From: JBJMLO01 sp045805265
GTDB taxonomy: Bacteria > Actinomycetota > UBA4738 > JACQTL01
Length of the DNA stretch: 64,000 nt
NCBI GenBank assembly: GCA_045805265.1
Contig: JBJMLO010000030.1
Span: 310,001 to 374,000, forward strand
Reading direction: 5' to 3'
Shown here: piece by piece, positions 59,637-64,000 of the stretch
Numbering within the stretch: the stretch's first letter is position 1
How the letters are laid out: every line of letters begins with the position of its first letter
The notes under the pieces: model-generated
What the model was told of the DNA's origin: nothing
Database searches by the model: none
Seen by the model: only the letters and a program-made list of their open reading frames with translations
Made by a program: the position numbers and the translations under genes

Positions 59637-60766
59637 CCCTGGCAGGGCACCGCCGTGATGGGATCGATCTGATGGAACACGTCGGCTGCGATGTCAAGCC
59701 ACTGGGGAGACAATGTCAACCCCAATCGATGCGCGACGGCCTGGTTGACGTACAGGTCGAGCTGGTTGGTCGGCTCGACCGGCAGGTCCGCGGGGTTGGC
59801 GCCCTTCAGGATCTTGTCCACGTACGGTGCCGCTCGTGCGCCCACCGTTGCGAAGTCCTCCGAATACGAGAACAGGCCGCCCTTCTGGACCCGCAACTGG
59901 CTGCCCACCGAGATGGGGAGGCCTTGCCGGAGTGCCAGGCCGACCATGGTGAGTGTGAACTTCGTCTGGAGGTCCTGAGAGGCGATGACGACCCCATCGG
60001 CGTCCCCCGGCTTCAGCTGGTCGAACAGCTCATCGATCTCCGCTTCCGTGGATGCCGGCCTCGCGTCGACCGTCACGCCAATGGCCCGTCCCGCCTCCCG
60101 AGTGTCGGCCAACAGATCCGCACTCGTGGGATCGACCGGGTCCGTCACCGCGATCACGGTTCGTAGGCCGGGCACCAGGTTCTTGAACATCTCGAGCTGT
60201 TTCCCCGCCACGTTGGGGAAGCCCTGGATCCCCGTCATGTTGCCTCCCGGATGAGCGGGATCCTCGATGAAGCCCGCTTTGTCCGGCTCGAAGGCATGCA
60301 GGAACACGATCGGGATGGTGTTCGTGGCCGCATGCGCGGCCCGGATCGTCTGGCCCTCGAAGGCCACGATCAGATCGACCTTCTCACCCACCAGCTCCTT
60401 GGCCGCTGCGTCAGCGGCGGCCTCGTCCTCGAGGTTCCGCCACTCCAGCACCACCTTTGGGCCGGGCACGATGATCTTTTCGCCCGAACACGTAGGTCGG
60501 TGGACCGCCTGCAGCTCGGCCTCGAACTTGCCGGTCTGATCCGCGGTCACCCGCCCAAGTTGTTGGAGCCCCTCGACCACCGGAAACAGGGACCCTGGGT
60601 AGTGGTCCAGCCCGACGTGGATCAGCGCGATATGGAAGACCTTGGATGACGATGAGGTCGGGCCGGGCGCCCCCGACGAGCGGGTGCAGGCGGCCGCCAG
60701 CAGGAACAGAACGAGCACGAGTCTCTTGAGGTGAACCCCTCCGCCGTTCCATAGCGAGTCTTGCAC
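59633..60766 (-). CDS. ABC-type substrate-binding lipoprotein (ABC_sub_bind family), 377 aa
   Basis: A lipoprotein signal (VLVLFLLAAAC, cysteine near residue 27) is followed by a periplasmic-binding fold of the PF04392 type: VDLIVAFEGQTIRAA, IPIVFLHAF, GNMTGIQGFPNVAGKQLE and VGLALRQGLPISVGS. No transporter permease or ATPase is nearby. Instead the gene opens the signalling operon, so it probably presents a ligand to the Cache-type kinase (inference). The GTG at 60766 has GGAG just upstream. Confidence 0.85.
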   Translation of the reverse strand: MQDSLWNGGGVHLKRLVLVLFLLAAACTRSSGAPGPTSSSSKVFHIALIHVGLDHYPGSLFPVVEGLQQLGRVTADQTGKFEAELQAVHRPTCSGEKIIVPGPKVVLEWRNLEDEAAADAAAKELVGEKVDLIVAFEGQTIRAAHAATNTIPIVFLHAFEPDKAGFIEDPAHPGGNMTGIQGFPNVAGKQLEMFKNLVPGLRTVIAVTDPVDPTSADLLADTREAGRAIGVTVDARPASTEAEIDELFDQLKPGDADGVVIASQDLQTKFTLTMVGLALRQGLPISVGSQLRVQKGGLFSYSEDFATVGARAAPYVDKILKGANPADLPVEPTNQLDLYVNQAVAHRLGLTLSPQWLDIAADVFHQIDPITAVPCQG

Positions 60767-61068
60767 CGCTCCATCGCCCCCTTCTCGGCCCGTCGGCGAA
60801 CCATGAACCGAGAGGTCCGATCGCCCGTGTGGTTCTTACTCCGCCGACCTGGCATGTTTCAAGATCTCCGCGACAATCGTCTCCTTCGTCCTGCGGTTCC
60901 TTCGGCTCGCTGCCGAAGCATGCACCGGCCATCCCGAGGGGGGAATGCCTCCGACGGGCACGATCCCCTATCCTCGTGGGCAGGGGTCCCTTGCCTTCCG
61001 GCAACCTGCTCCAACATGGGCTGATCACCCGGATGTGCAGGTGGCCGGAGGTAGAGTCGCCACTACCG
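60767..61068. other. 302-bp divergent intergenic region
   Basis: Between the lipoprotein-led signalling operon and the FHA-HTH gene. It contains a hairpin, CTTCGGC (60900-60906) and GCCGAAG (60912-60918), that could be an operator. A TATCCT box near 60969-60974 on plus has only a weak -35. TAGAGT at 61052 is 12 bases before the FHA start. I see no gene here; short frames upstream of 61069 look non-coding. Confidence 0.4.
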
Positions 61069-61674
61069 ATGGCTGCCCATCTGGAGGTCCAAGGCCCCAA
61101 AGGGGTGAAGCCGATCCCGCTGGGGACCGAGCGCGCCACCATCGGCGCCGGGGCCACCAACGATGTCGTCATCTCCTGGGACCGGACCGTGTCGCGCCTG
61201 CACGCGGTGGTCGAGCGGATCGGGGAGGCGGGGTGGGTGGTCCGGGATCTGTCCTCGCGCAACGGGACGTTCGTAAACGGCGAACGCATCTGGCGGGAGC
61301 GCCCGGTCTCCTCGGGGGATGAGATCCGGGTCGGCTCCACCAACATCCTGTTCCGGTCCGACGAGCCCTCCCCGGAGCAGTGGACGACGGTCTCCCCCAA
61401 ACCCACGCCCGCCATTACCCCGCGGGAACGCGAGGTCCTGATCACCCTGTGCCGGCCGATGTTCTCAGGAGACGTGTTCACCGAGCCCGCATCCATCCGC
61501 GCCATCGCCCGGGAGCTGTTCATCTCCGAGGCGGCGGTGAAGCAGCATCTGGTCCGCCTCTACGACAAGTTCGACATCCCGGGTGAGACGGAGCGGCGGC
61601 GGGTCCGGCTGGCGAACGAGGCGCTCCGGCGCAACGTGGTGCGGGTGGCCGAGCTTCAGGAGCGAAGGCCGTGA
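61069..61674 (+). CDS. FHA-domain protein with C-terminal helix-turn-helix, 201 aa
   Basis: An FHA domain (about 10-95) binds phosphothreonine. It has ERATIGAGATNDVVI, then SRLHAVVERI and SSRNGTFVNGERI, all key residues present. A LuxR/SARP-like HTH (about 118-190) follows: ITPREREVLITLC, SIRAIARELFISEAAVKQHL and VRLYDKFDI. It may link the Ser/Thr kinase of the divergent operon to transcription (inference). Start ATG 61069; an ATG at 61033 is in frame. Confidence 0.82.
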   Translation: MAAHLEVQGPKGVKPIPLGTERATIGAGATNDVVISWDRTVSRLHAVVERIGEAGWVVRDLSSRNGTFVNGERIWRERPVSSGDEIRVGSTNILFRSDEPSPEQWTTVSPKPTPAITPREREVLITLCRPMFSGDVFTEPASIRAIARELFISEAAVKQHLVRLYDKFDIPGETERRRVRLANEALRRNVVRVAELQERRP

Positions 61675-61749
61675 GCGGCACGGTGGAGCGCAATGGGATA
61701 CACGGGATTCGACCTGGCTGCGCCTCCTGGTCGAGGGGATGCACCGGAG

Positions 61750-61802
61750 GCCCCACTCGGGCTCCGGCGCAAGGGTTCAGGCGAGCCCGGCTCTAGTGGG
61801 GC
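61750..61802. terminator. Hairpin between the FHA gene and sufU
   Basis: GCCCCACTCGGGCTC (61750-61764) can pair with GAGCCCG (61783-61789) and AGTGGGGC (61795-61802), with a small bulge. It overlaps the sufU stop and lies between convergent genes. Confidence 0.4.
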
Positions 61803-62242
61803 GCTGACGCCGCCGCCTCGCCGGCGCCGGCCAGCGCTTCCTGCAGCACGTCCCAGGCCAGCACCGCGCATTTGATGCGGATGGGGTACTTGACGACCCC
61901 CTTCAGCGCCACCAGGTCGCCGAACTCGTCCTCTTCGGGGTCGACCTCGCCGGCCATCATTCCCCGGAAGTCCGATGCCAGGTGCAGTGCCTCCGGGATC
62001 GGCTTCCCCTTTACCGCGTCGGTCAGCATGGAGGCCGACGACTGGGAGATCGAACAGCCCTGGCCCTGGAACGCGACGTCGGCTACCCGACCGTCCTCCA
62101 CGTGCGCGTAGACGGTGATCTCGTCGCCGCACAGCGGGTTGTTCCGCGAGCACGACAGCTCTGCCTCGGGCAGCTCTCGCTTGTTCCGGGGGTTCTTGTA
62201 GTGGTCGAGGATGACTTCCTTGTACAGGTCGTCGAGGGACAT
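61793..62242 (-). CDS. sufU: SufU Fe-S assembly protein (sulfurtransfer partner), 149 aa
   Basis: It accepts sulfur from SufS via zinc-ligand exchange. The ligands are C38 and D40 (NPLCGD), C63 (GQGCSIS) and C125 (RIKCAVLAW). The length and the opening MSLDDLYKEVILDHYKNPRN are typical of the Gram-positive type. It lies 104 bp after a 29-residue peptide gene, downstream of sufS, in the usual sufC-sufS-sufU order. Confidence 0.95.
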   Translation of the reverse strand: MSLDDLYKEVILDHYKNPRNKRELPEAELSCSRNNPLCGDEITVYAHVEDGRVADVAFQGQGCSISQSSASMLTDAVKGKPIPEALHLASDFRGMMAGEVDPEEDEFGDLVALKGVVKYPIRIKCAVLAWDVLQEALAGAGEAAASAPH

Positions 62243-62294
62243 ATAGGAAGTCTAAAGCACCCGACCGGGACTCCCCGAGCTGCGGACGCGCCAA

Positions 62295-62322
62295 GGGCGG
62301 GCTCCCCGCGAGAAGCCCGCCC
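62295..62322 (-). terminator. Hairpin after the 29-aa peptide gene
   Basis: GGGCGGGCT (62295-62303) pairs perfectly with AGCCCGCCC (62314-62322). It sits between the small peptide stop and sufU. On the minus strand it is followed by TTGG only, so it may reduce rather than end transcription. Confidence 0.45.
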
Positions 62323-62346
62323 CTGTCGGTTCTCGCGCGCCGGTCG

Positions 62347-62436
62347 CTACGACTCGGTGGCCTGGCGGTTCCGGATGAACGCCAGCGCGGCCACGCCGAG
62401 CGACAGCAGCGCGAGCAGGATGAGCACCTTCTTCAC
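62347..62436 (-). CDS. Small single-pass membrane peptide between sufS and sufU, 29 aa
   Basis: GTG 62436 is preceded by GGAGGAGGT at the right spacing, a strong ribosome site in a gap that would otherwise be empty. The peptide starts VKKVLILLALLSLGVAALAF, one hydrophobic helix with a basic N-terminus, and ends RNRQATES. Actinobacteria encode short membrane peptides of the DLW-39 type near other loci; this one lacks DLW. Function unknown. Confidence 0.7.
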   Translation of the reverse strand: MKKVLILLALLSLGVAALAFIRNRQATES

Positions 62437-62521
62437 GGGACCTCCTCCGTGGACGGCCTGGTTCCATCGTTCCACGCCGGCGCGCCCCTGAAAAGTCCCA
62501 TTCCGGGGGCGCCCCGGGAAA

Positions 62522-63775
62522 TCACGCGAACAGCTCGCCGGCCTTGTGGAGGGCGGCGATCAGCGCGTCGACCTCGTCGCGGGTGCTGTACAGGTAGAAG
62601 GACGCGCGGGCGGTGGCCGGGACGCCCAGCACCCGGTGGAGGATCTGGGTGCAGTGGTGGCCGGCCCGGATGGCCACGCCCTCCTGGTCCAGCACCTGGG
62701 ACAGGTCGTGGGGGTGGATGTCGCGGAACCAGAACGAGATCTCCGCGCCGCGCTCGGACATGTCGTGCGGGCCGAAGACCCGCGCGCCGATCTCGACGAG
62801 CCGGTCGATCGCGTACTGGGCGACGTCCTCCTCGTGGGCCCGGACGGCCTCCATGCCGATCGGCTCGAGGTAGTCGATCGCTGCAGCCAGCCCGATCTCC
62901 TCGGCGATGTTCATCGTCCCGGCCTCGAACTTCCAGGGGATCTCGCGCCACGTCGACTCGGCGCGGTGGACCTCCCGGATCATCTCGCCCCCACCGAGGA
63001 ACGGGTCCATGGCCTCCAGGAGCTCGGGCTTCGCGTACAGCCCGCCGGACGCCGTCGGGCCGAGCATCTTGTGGCCGGAGATCGTCAGGAAGTCGCAGTC
63101 GAGGACGCGGACGTCGACCGGCGCGTGCGGGACCAGCTGCGCGCCGTCCACCAGCACCAGCGCGCCGATCGCATGGGCGTCGTCGGCGATGCGCCGGAGC
63201 GGGGGCATGGTGCCGAGCACGTTCGACATGCCGCTGATCGCGACCAGACGCGTGTTCGGCCCCAGCAGCCGGTCGAACTCCTCGAGGTCGAGGCGGCCCT
63301 CCTCGGTGACCGGCACGTACCGGAGCACCGCGCCGGTGTCCCGGGCCACGAGCTGCCACGGGATGATGTTCGAGTGGTGCTCGAGCTCGGAGAGCACGAT
63401 CTCGTCGCCCTCGCGCAGGAACTTCCGTCCCCAGCCGTACGCGACGAGGTTGATCGACTCCGTGGTGCCGCGGTTGAACACGATCGACTCGGCCGAGGGC
63501 GCGCCGACGAAAGACGCGAGCTTGGCCCGGGCATCCTCGTACGCGACCGTGGCCTCCTCGGCCAGCGTGTGCACCGAGCGATGGGTGTTCGCGTTGTGCC
63601 GCTCGTAGTAGTCGACGATCGCCTCGATGACCGCCCTGGGCTTCTGGCTGGTCGCCGCGGAGTCGAGGTACACGAGCGGCCTGTCGTGGATCGTCCGGTC
63701 GAGGATCGGGAAATCCTTGCGGAGGCGCTCGACGTCGAGCGCCGGCCGTCCCGTCCTCTCGGCAACCGTCGCCAT
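62522..63775 (-). CDS. sufS: SufS cysteine desulfurase, 417 aa
   Basis: A group II PLP desulfurase that takes sulfur from cysteine. The PLP lysine is K236 (ISGHKMLGPT) and the catalytic Cys is C375 in RAGHHCTQ. Other landmarks are YLDSAATSQKP, HNANTHRSVH and ASFYLYSTRDEVD. It passes sulfur to SufU; the cluster is built on SufBCD. The ATG at 63775 lies 14 bp after the sufC stop. Confidence 0.96.
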   Translation of the reverse strand: MATVAERTGRPALDVERLRKDFPILDRTIHDRPLVYLDSAATSQKPRAVIEAIVDYYERHNANTHRSVHTLAEEATVAYEDARAKLASFVGAPSAESIVFNRGTTESINLVAYGWGRKFLREGDEIVLSELEHHSNIIPWQLVARDTGAVLRYVPVTEEGRLDLEEFDRLLGPNTRLVAISGMSNVLGTMPPLRRIADDAHAIGALVLVDGAQLVPHAPVDVRVLDCDFLTISGHKMLGPTASGGLYAKPELLEAMDPFLGGGEMIREVHRAESTWREIPWKFEAGTMNIAEEIGLAAAIDYLEPIGMEAVRAHEEDVAQYAIDRLVEIGARVFGPHDMSERGAEISFWFRDIHPHDLSQVLDQEGVAIRAGHHCTQILHRVLGVPATARASFYLYSTRDEVDALIAALHKAGELFA

Positions 63776-63789
63776 ACCTGTCTCCCAGC

Positions 63790-64000
63790 CTACGACCGTG
63801 GAGCTTCCGGGCTGCCGGTGGCGTCCTCCCGGCCGGCCTCCTCCTCGCTGAGGCCGACCTCCTGGCGGATGCCCTCGTAGCCCTTGTCCTCGAGCTCCGT
63901 GGCCAGCTCGGGGCCGCCCTCCTTGACGATCCGCCCGCCCATCATCACGTGGACGAAGTCCGGGTGGATGTAGTTGAGGATCCGCTGGTAGTGCGTGATG
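63790..64000 (-). CDS. sufC: SufC ATPase, C-terminal part
   Basis: The last ~70 codons, running off the right edge. ITHYQRILNYIHPDFVHVM and GGRIVKEGGPELATELEDKG are diagnostic of the SufC ATPase end. A longer than usual acidic tail (EEEAGREDATGSPEAPRS) follows. It powers the SufBCD scaffold. Adjacent to sufS, as expected. Confidence 0.93.
   Translation of the reverse strand, partial: ITHYQRILNYIHPDFVHVMMGGRIVKEGGPELATELEDKGYEGIRQEVGLSEEEAGREDATGSPEAPRS

Noticed and set aside
1..64000. CRISPR arrays, tRNA and rRNA genes
   Set aside because: No regularly spaced short repeats, cloverleaf-like sequences or rRNA stretches were recognised. A tRNA search program could still be run as a check.

Overview
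The window is high-GC DNA (roughly two-thirds or more G+C by eye) with tightly packed genes, many GTG/TTG starts and stop/start overlaps of 1 to 8 bases. SufC-SufS-SufU, an ECF sigma factor with a ZAS-type membrane anti-sigma factor, NarL/LuxR regulators, a DivIVA-like protein, KorAB, a mycothiol-type DinB protein and TAnnnT -10 boxes that can sit 6 bases before a start codon all point to an Actinomycetota lineage. It does not look like Streptomyces or Mycobacterium. Lineage is inference; no rRNA or tRNA gene was seen.

Layout. 1-8.3 kb: a minus-strand operon (receiver-like protein, zinc ribbon, small proteins, start of an F420-type nitroreductase), a divergent aquaporin, an AidB-like acyl-CoA dehydrogenase, a secreted unknown, then a HEAT-repeat protein and a DivIVA-like coiled-coil protein. 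8.6-11.6 kb: a secreted beta-helix/FN3 protein. 11.7-29.9 kb: a surface-polysaccharide locus. UDP-glucose dehydrogenase and a sugar formyltransferase are on plus. About 15 coupled minus-strand genes encode a LuxR regulator with a degenerate receiver, a chain-length protein, an aminotransferase, two epimerases, an O-antigen ligase, a glycosyltransferase, a methyltransferase-like protein, an APH-type kinase, an RtcB-like protein, a flippase, a PIG-L deacetylase, a priming sugar transferase, a FemAB-like protein and VanZ. 30-32.8 kb: a methyltransferase and a two-component system whose regulator is a paralogue of the locus regulator.

32.9-41.5 kb: 2-oxoacid:ferredoxin oxidoreductase (KorAB), aldo/keto reductase and a split methionine-synthase pair behind a SAM-type riboswitch with its own promoter and terminator. 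Directly beside that promoter lies an ~830-bp segment with 38-bp terminal inverted repeats and 14-bp flanking direct repeats, carrying one PEBP (YbhB-like) gene. A sulfatase follows. 41.6-55.1 kb: a 1383-residue secreted Asp-box/Hydin-like protein, an A-type Fe-S carrier, YbaK, glycerate kinase, a DinB protein, sigma/anti-sigma, an acetyltransferase, a methyltransferase, DUF2207 and a Ca2+/H+ antiporter. 55.3-61.7 kb: a four-gene signalling operon (binding lipoprotein, Cache-type histidine kinase, single-domain receiver, Ser/Thr kinase-receiver-cyclase fusion) and a divergent FHA-HTH regulator. 61.8-64 kb: sufU, a 29-residue membrane peptide, sufS and the end of sufC.

How the genes work together: Ugd can supply UDP-glucuronate to the GAE-like epimerase. 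The aminotransferase and formyltransferase suggest an N-formylated amino sugar. The priming transferase, flippase, ligase and chain-length protein form a Wzx/Wzy-like route. The strongest unexpected items are the PEBP element, the RtcB-like protein inside the glycan operon, and the lipoprotein-led kinase/cyclase operon.
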